64,000 nucleotides of DNA from Labilibaculum filiforme (lineage in GTDB: Bacteria; Bacteroidota; Bacteroidia; Bacteroidales; Marinifilaceae). The number at the start of each line of letters is the position of its first letter. The first letter of the stretch is position 1. This document shows positions 8,008 to 16,114 of the stretch, piece by piece. Location of the stretch: NCBI RefSeq assembly GCF_002843315.1, contig NZ_MVDD01000005.1, positions 124,001 to 188,000 on the forward strand, written 5' to 3'. Both the position numbers and the translations under genes were made by a program. A model generated the notes under the pieces. It ran no database searches. It was not told the origin of the DNA and saw nothing but the letters and a program-made list of their open reading frames with translations.

Positions 8008-10236
8008 CTATTTTGCAAATTTAATGTTACAACCAACAAATACGGTTCTACCCGGATTTAGAGTTCCGTAATGAGATCCGTATGGACGATCGTCTACGTA
8101 ATCGAAAATATTATCAAGCCCGGCAGTAATTTCGAAAGATGTACCTGCTCCGGTAAAACGATGTGCAGTAGTCAATTTCCAAAGGTTATATCCCTCGGCA
8201 TTTTTTTCTCCCTCGTAAAATTTATCATCCTGAATTCTACCTGTTAAGCTTACGTTTAAAGCATAATCTTTCCAGTTTCTATCGTATAGTAATCGTAAAT
8301 TAACGTAGTTCCTAGCAACATTCTCTAAACGGATATCATCTGTTTCATTCATCGCATCAACATAAGAATAACCACCACCAAACGTAAAACCTGCACCAAC
8401 TTTCACATTAAACAAAAAATCAAATCCCTGCGATTTAGTTTCTCCAATATTGTAATGCTCCCGGGTCTTTTTAACTCCTTCGGCTAGGTCGGAAGCACTA
8501 GTCTCTATGCTTCGGTAGGAAATCATATCATTAATACTATTTTGATAAGCCGATACACTAAGTGATAATTTGGAAACAATGTATTCTACCGAAAAAGAAT
8601 AATAATCGGACTTTTGCGCATCAAGATCAACATTTCCCAGGTAAAGAGTTCCACTTTTTTCATAATGATAATACAACTCTTTTAAAGTTGGAGCCTTAAA
8701 TCCTTTCGCATAAGTTGCTCTAAAATTAAAGGCATTCCATTTATACAAAGTTGATAATTTCGGGGTAAAATCGCTTCCAAATTCTTTGTGCTTCACATAG
8801 CGAATACCAGCTACCAACGAAAGATTTTTTATTAGTTTAATTTCATCCTGAGCAAAGGCCGCAAAAGTATAAGCCTCCTCTTTGGCACTTACTAATCTGC
8901 CATCCGATTCCAAACTTTCGTTAACATACTCTCCACCCAAAGTAAACTGGTGAGAGTTTCTGATTTTGAAAATGTATTTTAGGTTTACATCCTCGCGTTT
9001 TTGATTGGTATTAAGAATTTTATCGCCTAAGGCATGAAGTTGTTCCCCTGTTTTCGAAGAAATATCCTCCTGATTGTACTTGTAGTAGTATTTGTATTCG
9101 TCGGAGTTAAAATCAAGACTGATGTAATCTTTCTTATTCAGTAAGTACTTTGCTCCTGCCGAATACGAAAAATCTTTGTAGTAATATCCATATTTTTTTA
9201 CCGTAACAGGATACAATACATCCTTTTCGTAAGTCGATCCTAAGGCATAAACACTCAATTTTTTTGTTAGTGCATAATCAAAACGCTGACTAATGGTGTA
9301 ATCCTCGTAAGCATTTACCTGCTTGGCATCTGTAGCTACAAGTACATCATCCGATGTGTCTTCGGTATCCATATCGTTTTGTATTTCGAACTTGCTTACC
9401 TGCCATCCCTTCGACTCCTTTCTGGTGTAGGTGGTTAGCGATGAAAAACGACCTAAGTTCAGACCTACTTTATTAAAATACTGTCTGTTTCCATATTCGC
9501 TAAAACGAGAATTACTTTCTGCAGCAACTTTTCGTTTCGATTTTTTTGTAATTACATTAATAACACCAGCAATAGCTTCCGATCCGTACAAGGAAGATGA
9601 TGCTCCTTTTACCACTTCTAATCGCTCAATATCATCTGGGTTGATTCGACTAATATCATTCTGTCCCCCAATATCTCCATACAGTCTTTTTCCATCCACC
9701 AACACAAGAATGTAATCGTTGCCCAATCCGTTTAATTGCATAAATGCACCCATACTTCCCGGACTAAAATCAAAAGAGGGACTTACTCCTGTCATTAAAT
9801 CAGCAAAATCGCTTGGTGCGACTGCTTCAATCAACTTCTTACTAATTAATTCGGTTTGAACCGGTGCATTTTTTAAATGATGGGGAGTTCCTGTACCAGT
9901 AATTACCACCTCCCCAATTTCTTTTTCCGATTTCTCTAACTGAAAATTAAGGGTGTTAATTCCGTCCTTAATTTCAATCATCTCTTTTGTTTTACCATAT
10001 CCCGAATAGGAAACAACTATTTCGTAAGCTCCTACTTTTAAATTGCGAAACGAATAATATCCTTCACTATCGGTCGCCACTCCAATGGTGGTTCCATAAA
10101 AATAAACATTAGCACCAATCAAAGGAGTAGTCCCGTCCTTTTCTGTAACTGTTCCAGACAATGCCCCAACTTGAGCAAATAAACCCTGACTTAATCCTAA
10201 AAATAGACAAATCAGTAGGTAACTTTTAAACTGCAT
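8008..10236 (-). CDS. btuB: TonB-dependent outer-membrane receptor, BtuB-like
   Basis: Outer-membrane active transporter of 742 aa. Order: signal peptide (LICLFLGLSQGLFAQ), carboxypeptidase-regulatory-like beta domain (GTVTEKDGTTPLIGANVYF), plug domain with GEVVITGTGTP and the segment ERLEVVKGASSSLYGSEA, then a beta-barrel ending in an aromatic-rich strand (TVFVGCNIKFAK). It is the first gene after the cobalamin riboswitch, so a corrinoid such as vitamin B12 or cobinamide is the likely ligand. The regulatory-like N-terminal domain is typical of Bacteroidota receptors and is absent in E. coli BtuB. The 143-nt gap to the riboswitch contains no other gene. Confidence 0.9.
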   Translation of the reverse strand: MQFKSYLLICLFLGLSQGLFAQVGALSGTVTEKDGTTPLIGANVYFYGTTIGVATDSEGYYSFRNLKVGAYEIVVSYSGYGKTKEMIEIKDGINTLNFQLEKSEKEIGEVVITGTGTPHHLKNAPVQTELISKKLIEAVAPSDFADLMTGVSPSFDFSPGSMGAFMQLNGLGNDYILVLVDGKRLYGDIGGQNDISRINPDDIERLEVVKGASSSLYGSEAIAGVINVITKKSKRKVAAESNSRFSEYGNRQYFNKVGLNLGRFSSLTTYTRKESKGWQVSKFEIQNDMDTEDTSDDVLVATDAKQVNAYEDYTISQRFDYALTKKLSVYALGSTYEKDVLYPVTVKKYGYYYKDFSYSAGAKYLLNKKDYISLDFNSDEYKYYYKYNQEDISSKTGEQLHALGDKILNTNQKREDVNLKYIFKIRNSHQFTLGGEYVNESLESDGRLVSAKEEAYTFAAFAQDEIKLIKNLSLVAGIRYVKHKEFGSDFTPKLSTLYKWNAFNFRATYAKGFKAPTLKELYYHYEKSGTLYLGNVDLDAQKSDYYSFSVEYIVSKLSLSVSAYQNSINDMISYRSIETSASDLAEGVKKTREHYNIGETKSQGFDFLFNVKVGAGFTFGGGYSYVDAMNETDDIRLENVARNYVNLRLLYDRNWKDYALNVSLTGRIQDDKFYEGEKNAEGYNLWKLTTAHRFTGAGTSFEITAGLDNIFDYVDDRPYGSHYGTLNPGRTVFVGCNIKFAK

Positions 10237-10379
10237 GATAGAATAGTTTTTTTTAATAAAACATTACATCCTGCTTCCAAAAGTTTACAAAACAAAGAAT
10301 TTTAGAGTAGTAAATACTGAACACACACGCAAGTCCAATACATAAACTTCGATTCCCGGAAGCAAAATGATATTAGTTA

Positions 10380-10566
10380 CGACTTGGCAGGTCTCCTGAC
10401 TTATCTCAGTTTTTACAGCCTTCCCCCCTTTACGAGAGTGGCTTGCGGTGTAAAAACCATATTCTGCACATTGCAGAATGAGATTTACAGTAGCGGGTAC
10501 TGTTCCGGTTTCTCACCGGATTCCCTTTTCATTCCCTCCAACGATAGTTCGAGTAGAACACCAAAA
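10380..10566 (-). promoter_or_regulatory. Cobalamin (AdoCbl) riboswitch
   Basis: Reading the minus strand, the B12-box AGTCAGGAGACCTGCC is at 10386-10401. Upstream are the conserved core elements GGGAATCCGGTGAGAAACC and CAGTACCCGCTACTG. This is the canonical order and spacing of the cobalamin riboswitch. It lies in the leader of the BtuB-like receptor gene and presumably lowers expression of the whole uptake operon when adenosylcobalamin is plentiful. Confidence 0.95.
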
Positions 10567-10572
10567 TCGAGA

Positions 10573-10580
10573 CAAATGTA
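10573..10580 (-). promoter_or_regulatory. Bacteroidota -7 promoter element of the cobalamin operon
   Basis: Minus-strand TACATTTG matches the Bacteroidota -7 consensus TAnnTTTG. A start site about 7 nt downstream would fall at the 5' edge of the riboswitch, supporting both calls. No clear -33 TTTG is seen. Confidence 0.65.
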
Positions 10581-10695
10581 TACTGTTTTTTTTAATATCC
10601 TGTTAAAGAAATATTTAAATCATCCTGTTTTTAAACACAAGCCTTACAGAAAATGAATTTTGAAATTTATCTGCCATTATTATTGATTTTCACCC

Positions 10696-10800
10696 CGTAG
10701 AAACGCAATTTATCGCGTCTAAAATGACAATCAGTTCTAATAAAATCCAATCCATAAAAATTCCCAAAACATAAAAAAAGCGATGAATCGCGTCTCTACG
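10696..10800. repeat. MITE-like imperfect inverted repeat
   Basis: Arms of about 22-25 bp, at 10696-10720 (CGTAGAAACGCAATTTATCG...) and 10779-10800 (AGCGATGAATCGCGTCTC...), are inverted copies with a few mismatches, separated by about 58 bp of AT-rich sequence. The right arm also contains the small palindrome GCGATGAATCGC. The form resembles short dispersed non-coding repeats of bacterial genomes; no coding content. The surrounding non-coding stretch 10581-11198 otherwise holds only the tRNA-tail copy and its hairpin. Confidence 0.6.
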
Positions 10801-10890
10801 AGATTTGATTTCCATGCATACAAAAATGAATTGTTGAAAAATCTAAAAAAATGGAAAACATTTTACGAAACAGCTCAACTAAAAAAAAAC

Positions 10891-10925
10891 AAAACCCTCA
10901 TAATCATATGATTATGAGGGTTTTT
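10891..10925 (-). terminator. Hairpin terminator next to the tRNA-tail copy
   Basis: A near-perfect palindrome, AACCCTCATAATCAT and its inverse, about 14-bp stem. On the minus strand it is followed by a T-rich run. The same arrangement, with a related central ATAATC/GATTAT core, follows the intact tRNA-Arg at 14941. Confidence 0.7.
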
Positions 10926-10939
10926 AGTAGCCCCAACAG
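10922..10939 (-). repeat. Copy of tRNA-Arg 3' end (possible attachment site)
   Basis: The 18 bases TTTTAGTAGCCCCAACAG are identical to those at 14969-14986, which cover the 3' half of the T-stem, the acceptor strand and the tail of tRNA-Arg(CCT). Upstream of the identity (towards 10960) the sequence no longer fits a tRNA. This is what a tyrosine-integrase att site at a tRNA 3' end looks like, but no integrase is present between the copies. Confidence 0.55.
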
Positions 10940-11198
10940 AACCCAATTTAGAACTCATAAACAACTCTTTATTAGTTTTTTGTGTGGTTTTTCTCAGGTG
11001 AAAATCCCCTTATTTGTCCCCCTTATAAATATTCATTGAATATTGGGTTTTACGGCAATCTCTCTAATTAATCTAAATAAATTGCTATCAAGTTTTACCT
11101 TTTTAGACAGTCTGACGTACCGGCTATGCAGCGTAAGTTTGTGTTGCACCTGTGGCAAGCCTATGATGTATGAGCCATTGTGTGGCTGGGGTTGTTAG

Positions 11199-11975
11199 TT
11201 AATTTGACGCATTATTATTCAACAATTCTTTAACTTCTTTTCGATAGCTTCTGCCAATATTTAGCCTAATATCATCTACTAAAACTTCATCAAGAGAATG
11301 TTCTTTAATTCTATCAGTATTGATTATAAATGAACGGTGAATTCTTAAAAAAGTATCGGGTAATCTTTCCGATAGTCGACTTATTTTCTCTTTGCTTGTA
11401 ATTTCTTTGTTGCTAGTAATCACCTTGATATAATCCGATAAGCTTTCGATGTAAACAATATCGTCGTAGGCTATTTTGGTCATTTTTCGATTAGACATGA
11501 TTTTAAGAAATGATTTCTTCATTTTCTCTTTTTCCTCCAAAAGTTGTTGAATTACTTGTTGGTTTTCATTTATTTGATTAAACATCAAGAGAAACGAACC
11601 AACAAATACCAGCAAATACAATACAACTGCTAAAAGCATCGGTTTAGCAGCATCAGTATCCAAACTTTGATAATTCATATTTACCAAGAAGAAAAAAGTA
11701 AACAATAAAACCAACATTTCGAGGTAAAACGAAATAATAGCTGTGCAAAAAGTATAAAATGCAAACCTCCTGTACCTTTTTGTAAAGTAAAATCTAGGTA
11801 CAAGCACATAGTTGAAAAAATAAGAGGTCCCTATAACAACTAGAAAAATCATGCTCACGAAGTAAAAGGCATTGATCCTGTCTTCCCACGAAAATCCGAA
11901 TGCTCGGATTAGAACGAGTAAAACAAAAATCCAATAAGCAATATGTAAATGAATATTTTTTGGTTTTTTATACAT
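11199..11975 (-). CDS. Membrane-anchored LytTR-family transcription regulator
   Basis: A 258-aa protein. The N-terminal half has four predicted membrane helices (for example IAYWIFVLLVLIRAFGFSW and FVSMIFLVVIGTSYFFNYVL). A short coiled linker follows (NQQVIQQLLEEKEKMKK), then a LytTR DNA-binding domain from about residue 160 (YDDIVYIESLSDYIKVIT, later FLRIHRSFIINTDRI). There is no receiver domain, so it is a direct membrane regulator rather than a response regulator. It is transcribed away from the ExbB-like gene, with about 130 bp between the two starts. It lies inside the tRNA-bracketed segment. Target genes unknown. Confidence 0.82.
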   Translation of the reverse strand: MYKKPKNIHLHIAYWIFVLLVLIRAFGFSWEDRINAFYFVSMIFLVVIGTSYFFNYVLVPRFYFTKRYRRFAFYTFCTAIISFYLEMLVLLFTFFFLVNMNYQSLDTDAAKPMLLAVVLYLLVFVGSFLLMFNQINENQQVIQQLLEEKEKMKKSFLKIMSNRKMTKIAYDDIVYIESLSDYIKVITSNKEITSKEKISRLSERLPDTFLRIHRSFIINTDRIKEHSLDEVLVDDIRLNIGRSYRKEVKELLNNNASN

Positions 11976-12126
11976 TCTATTTAATTATTTCGGGCTAATT
12001 TCGGCAAAGATATCGTTATTACCATTTAGTGTCGACAAACAACCGATTAAGAAGCGGATTCGACCTTGATAGATTTACTTATCTCACATAATTTGGCAGA
12101 AGTATTAATTGCAAATTTACTTATTT

Positions 12127-12534
12127 ATGAAAGATTTATTTATTACGGGAGGATCTTTTTTTATGTGGGTTCTAACTCTTTTATTAATTATTACAGTTGC
12201 TTGGATTATTTATCATTTTATACTTGCTTACAGTTCCAAACAAACAGATAAAGCGGTTCTATTACGAAAGCTTGGATACGGAAAATCAATTGGACTATTT
12301 GCACTAATGAGTGGAATTTTGGGTCAAATGTTTGGATTTTTTAGCATGTTTATAATATTGGAAGAAGGAGTAGCAAAATCAATTAATTATGCGCCATCAG
12401 CAATATTTGAAGGACTAGAAACTACTACAATTGTTCCATCTTATGGAATTCTCATTTATCTTTTGTCACTATTGTTATGGTTTTCATCATCAATATTGAT
12501 TGAGAAAAAGCAAGAAAATCAGTATTCCGCTTAA
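12127..12534 (+). CDS. MotA/TolQ/ExbB-like small membrane protein
   Basis: About 135 aa with three predicted helices: one near residues 10-30 (FFMWVLTLLLIITVAWIIYH), a central pair around GLFALMSGILGQMFGFFSMF, and a C-terminal helix (GILIYLLSLLLWFSSSILI). The GLFALMSGILGQMFGFF stretch and the central polar loop with IFEGLETTTIVPSYG resemble the TM2-TM3 region of ExbB/TolQ proton-channel subunits. No ExbD/TolR partner is adjacent. Start at 12127 (MKDLF) preferred over 12109. It is divergent from the LytTR regulator and precedes a membrane serine hydrolase, suggesting a small regulated module. Confidence 0.65.
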   Translation: MKDLFITGGSFFMWVLTLLLIITVAWIIYHFILAYSSKQTDKAVLLRKLGYGKSIGLFALMSGILGQMFGFFSMFIILEEGVAKSINYAPSAIFEGLETTTIVPSYGILIYLLSLLLWFSSSILIEKKQENQYSA

Positions 12535-12630
12535 GCTCCCTATCAATTTTTAAATACTTCAATATGCGTTCTCGGTCTGCCAACCGACGGGCATCCTATA
12601 CCCTAACATTTAATTTTTAAATCAAATATT

Positions 12631-14520
12631 ATGAAACACTTACTTATTGCATTTCTAATTCTATATTTATTTTTTTCATTCGAGAATAAAATATATTCTC
12701 AAAATACAGATGTGCTACCAATTGATTTAAACACTTGGATCGATTCTCAATTTACGGAAGGCTTAGATTCCCTTAATATTGCAGGGGCTACCATAGTTTT
12801 AATGCAGGGAGATTCAATTCTTCATATAAAAGGTTATGGCGTAGAAGACATTGAATCCAAAACGCCTGTGAGTAGTCGCTCTTCTATCTTTGAAATTGGC
12901 TCTATTTCAAAAACGTTTGTAGGTACAGCTGTCATGAAATTAGTTGAGGTTGGACTGTTAGATTTGGATCGGGATGTTAATAATTATCTCAAATCCTTTC
13001 AATTAGCATATAAATTCAACGACTCGATTACCATAAGACATCTTTTAACGCATACGGCTGGGTTTGATGATTGCAATATAGGCACTATAGCTCATGCTGA
13101 GGAAGATATAATTCCCTTAGCCCAATATATAGAAAAACGAATGTCACCACAGATACGCCCTTCAGGTAAGGTCATATCGTATTCTAATAAGGGTTATGCC
13201 TTACTAGGGCTCATTGTTGAAGAAGTAACTGGCATACCCTTTCATGAGTACGTTAGAAAAATGATTTTGCAACCCTTGGAAATGAATTATAGTGGTTATA
13301 GACGACAAGCCGAACTCAAAGAAAACTACGTTACCAGTTACTTGCAAAAGAACGAGCAACTAATTCCATACGAGCCTGCCTTTCATCACTTCTACCCCGC
13401 ATCCTCATTTCGATCAACAGCTAATGACATGGGGCACTACATATCTATGTTTCTGAATAATGGGGAATTTAATGGAGTTCAAATTTTAGATTCCACCACT
13501 GTTATTAAAATGCATCAAACAGGATTTAAGCACTACAAAAAGGCTAATTTCGGTTGGCTGTTAGGTTTTGAGGATTCGCATTGGTATGAAATAAGAACGG
13601 TTAGTCATAGTGGTGGCATTCAAGGTTTTTCTAGTCAATTAACATTGATACCGGAAAAAAATTTAGGTTTGTTTATTTCTGTCAATTCTTCGAATTTTTA
13701 CCAACAGAAAAGTCGAGTATTTATGGATAAATTTAGTAACGATTTGTTTACACGACTCATTCCAGAATGTTTGGTTAAAAAAGAAAAGGCAACAGTTTCG
13801 CCCAAGGTGGGCGCTGTTGATGAACCATTAGAGATATTTACCGGCACGTATCGATTTACAAGATATGCACATACAACTTTCGATAAAGTGAGTGTTTTAG
13901 TTGGATTGACGCCTGAAATTGAAATTGTATCAAAAGATAATACACTTGAAATAGTAGAATGGAACGATAAACTTGTTCCTATATCCGATTTAACATTCCA
14001 TTCAATATATGATAGATACTTAGCTTTTGGCAAGAATACGAAAGGCGAAATTTCTTATTTTTTTACAGATTCTTATTCTTACCAGAAATTAAAATGGTAC
14101 GAACCTATTAAATTTCAACGTTTATGGATAGGTAGTATTGTCCTTTTTCTATTGTTTTATATAATTACAAGTGTAGTGCGTAAACTATTTGTGCGCAACA
14201 GAAACAGTCATTTGCTTAAAAAAATCAATTTTTCGCTAGCCTCTTTAGTTCTCCTTTTTATTGCAGTGCTTTCTTATGCTTTATTTACCACCGACCCTTT
14301 TGAATTTTTCTACGGAATACCTTTGCTCATTAAAATGGCATTAGTGATCCCTTTTTTAATTATTCCATTGGAATTTGCTTCAGTATACTTAGTGATAAAA
14401 GCCTTTAGATATAAGGAGCTGAAAACTTCCGATTTAATTTATCAATCTGTAATTGTTGTTGCAACTTTGCTATTTATTCCTTGGTTAATGTATTATAATT
14501 TAATTGGTTTCAATTATTAA
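12631..14520 (+). CDS. Class C beta-lactamase-like serine hydrolase with C-terminal membrane helices
   Basis: A 629-aa exported protein (signal peptide IAFLILYLFFSFENKIYS). The penicillin-binding-like domain carries SISK (Ser91, Lys94), the Y-x-N triad YSN at 184-186 and HSGG at 326-329 in place of KTG. These fit the class C/esterase/D-peptidase group (PF00144). Residues ~395-500 form a separate beta-rich domain. The last ~120 residues have four membrane helices (LWIGSIVLFLLFYIITSV onwards). Such proteins hydrolyse D-amino peptides or esters in the envelope, and true antibiotic resistance is unlikely. It is last in the plus-strand pair with the ExbB-like gene, 96 bp downstream. Confidence 0.85.
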   Translation: MKHLLIAFLILYLFFSFENKIYSQNTDVLPIDLNTWIDSQFTEGLDSLNIAGATIVLMQGDSILHIKGYGVEDIESKTPVSSRSSIFEIGSISKTFVGTAVMKLVEVGLLDLDRDVNNYLKSFQLAYKFNDSITIRHLLTHTAGFDDCNIGTIAHAEEDIIPLAQYIEKRMSPQIRPSGKVISYSNKGYALLGLIVEEVTGIPFHEYVRKMILQPLEMNYSGYRRQAELKENYVTSYLQKNEQLIPYEPAFHHFYPASSFRSTANDMGHYISMFLNNGEFNGVQILDSTTVIKMHQTGFKHYKKANFGWLLGFEDSHWYEIRTVSHSGGIQGFSSQLTLIPEKNLGLFISVNSSNFYQQKSRVFMDKFSNDLFTRLIPECLVKKEKATVSPKVGAVDEPLEIFTGTYRFTRYAHTTFDKVSVLVGLTPEIEIVSKDNTLEIVEWNDKLVPISDLTFHSIYDRYLAFGKNTKGEISYFFTDSYSYQKLKWYEPIKFQRLWIGSIVLFLLFYIITSVVRKLFVRNRNSHLLKKINFSLASLVLLFIAVLSYALFTTDPFEFFYGIPLLIKMALVIPFLIIPLEFASVYLVIKAFRYKELKTSDLIYQSVIVVATLLFIPWLMYYNLIGFNY

Positions 14521-14537
14521 GAAATGGGAATAACACT

Positions 14538-14576
14538 CCCCTGCTTTGCGAAGTTAAAAACTTCGAAGAGCAGGGG
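14538..14576 (+). terminator. Terminator-like hairpin after the serine hydrolase
   Basis: Arms CCCCTGCT (14538-14545) and AGCAGGGG (14569-14576) with an inner stem CGAAGTT/AACTTCG give a long imperfect hairpin 18 bp after the stop. The T-run afterwards is weak. The rest of 14577-14940 is AT-rich with no gene seen. Confidence 0.6.
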
Positions 14577-14940
14577 TAATATGATTGTTACAATGTATGG
14601 GATACTACTCGCTATTATAAAGGATTCTTAAGAATTATTTATCCAGATCTTATCTAGTTCCTATCTCGATCACTTATCCCGCTTCCATATCGATCATTTA
14701 CCCTACTTAAACGATCTTTTTGATAGCAAAACAAATCAATTTGGCAGCTAAATAACGGAATGTAAATTAAGCTGGTTTTCCCAATTCTAAAGGACTTTCA
14801 GAGTAAATGAATAAATTGTAAGGGTTTGGCATATTTAAGCAGTTAACTGGTTATAACATGCCTAAATTGTTTTCAAAAGGAGTAATATTTTTTTAATAAT
14901 TTGCTAGTTCAGAATGGAACTAAAACAGCATTAAAATGAA

Positions 14941-14972
14941 AATACTGATAATCGTTTGATTATCAGTATTTT
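14941..14972 (-). terminator. tRNA-Arg terminator
   Basis: AATACTGATAATC and its inverse GATTATCAGTATT form a 13-bp hairpin directly after the tRNA 3' end on the minus strand. Confidence 0.65.
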
Positions 14973-14974
14973 AG

Positions 14975-15046
14975 TAGCCCCAACAGGACTCGAACCTGTA
15001 TCTAGTGTTTAGGAAACACTTGTTCTATCCCTTGAACTATGGGGCC
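14975..15046 (-). tRNA. tRNA-Arg (anticodon CCT)
   Basis: The minus strand folds as a cloverleaf: acceptor GGCCCCA/TGGGGCT, D-arm GTTC..GAAC, anticodon stem AGTGT/ACACT with loop TTCCTAA (anticodon CCT, reads AGG), and T-arm ACAGG-TTCGAGT-CCTGT. The G1-U72 pair is a wobble. CCA is not encoded (CTA follows). Its last bases are duplicated at 10922-10939. Confidence 0.95.
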
Positions 15047-15130
15047 AAAGAACATGCAAAAATATTCAAATCTTGCTAATCAGCAAAACAATTGCAAAAA
15101 GGATTCAAATAAATAAACTGCATCGCCGAA

Positions 15131-15865
15131 TTATTGCTCCTCCTGAAACAGTTCGTAAAGGACAAATAAAGATTTTAAATTGCTAAAACCATCAATTTGG
15201 AGCGCGTAAAAGTTCAAAATTGCTCGCAAAAGAACATCCAACTCCTCCTTATTCATTTTTAGATCGTTAACACGATCAATTGAAGTAGAGAATAAAGAAT
15301 AAAGCCTTCCACTTACCTCTTTTTCGAGACAGTGAGCATGCTTCCTCTCCTCCACTACAAATAAGCCATTATCTAAATCGAAAAAGGCATTTTGATCGGA
15401 CCAATTAAGTTGTGGATAAAAACCAAGAAAACCGCTTAGCTTACTTAAAAAATACAAATGAAATCGTCCGATTGGCTCTTCACTCAAGTCGAGGTAACGA
15501 ATACTATTATACAGAAATACAAATAGTTCCTGATTCTGCTCTTCTTCTCGAAGTACTTTCGAACATACTTCAGTTAGAAACAAAACCATAGTACTCTTGT
15601 ACACATCAAAAACCAAATTATTAAGATTCTCGCAAAGCCGAACCTCCTTTAACGACTGAATATTCTTTCCTTCGCGATGATAAACTTCCATTTCCAAGAG
15701 AAAAAACGGCCGAAATAAATTACTTTTCCTACTTGATTTCTTAGACCTTCCGCCTTTTACCATATACGTTTGTCGACCAAACTTTTCGGTATACACCTGA
15801 ACAATCAAGCTGGTTTCTCCATACTTAATCTGATTCAGAACAATGCCTTTGGTCTTATGAATCAT
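15131..15865 (-). CDS. recO: DNA repair protein RecO
   Basis: A 244-aa protein of normal RecO length, helping RecA load onto SSB-coated DNA in the RecFOR pathway. The N-terminal OB-fold is recognisable in GIVLNQIKYGETSLIVQVYT, followed by MVKGGRSKKSS. The C-terminal helical region includes GFLGFYPQLNW. The Zn-binding cysteines of some RecO proteins are not evident. It is 250 bp downstream of porZ in the same orientation, an association I recall from other Bacteroidota. Confidence 0.93.
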   Translation of the reverse strand: MIHKTKGIVLNQIKYGETSLIVQVYTEKFGRQTYMVKGGRSKKSSRKSNLFRPFFLLEMEVYHREGKNIQSLKEVRLCENLNNLVFDVYKSTMVLFLTEVCSKVLREEEQNQELFVFLYNSIRYLDLSEEPIGRFHLYFLSKLSGFLGFYPQLNWSDQNAFFDLDNGLFVVEERKHAHCLEKEVSGRLYSLFSTSIDRVNDLKMNKEELDVLLRAILNFYALQIDGFSNLKSLFVLYELFQEEQ

Positions 15866-16114
15866 ATTCTTTACAATTAATGCATGTACATTTTAAACAT
15901 TCCATAATTATCGCAATACATATCTTTTTGTAAACAAGCTATTAGCCATTAGCTTTTCATATTTCACTGAAGTCAGAAGCATCAACAAATTAAGTCTTGA
16001 GCTACAAATTGTGATATTTTTCTTGATACTCTCGAATCTTACTGCTTCACAATTTTTAAGCTAAAACTAGTTTACTTACAGCCAACAAGAACTCAAGCAT
16101 AAATTGAATCACTT

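Noticed and set aside
10922-10990. Second tRNA gene
   Set aside because: Only the 3' 18 bases match tRNA-Arg; the T-arm, anticodon and D-arm cannot be formed upstream.
12631-14520. Antibiotic-resistance beta-lactamase
   Set aside because: Motifs fit the broad serine hydrolase group, but HSG replaces KTG and the protein has extra domains and membrane helices, so resistance is not supported.
10891-14986. Prophage or complete integrative element
   Set aside because: No integrase, replication or structural phage gene lies between the tRNA-tail copies; only the att-like repeats are seen.
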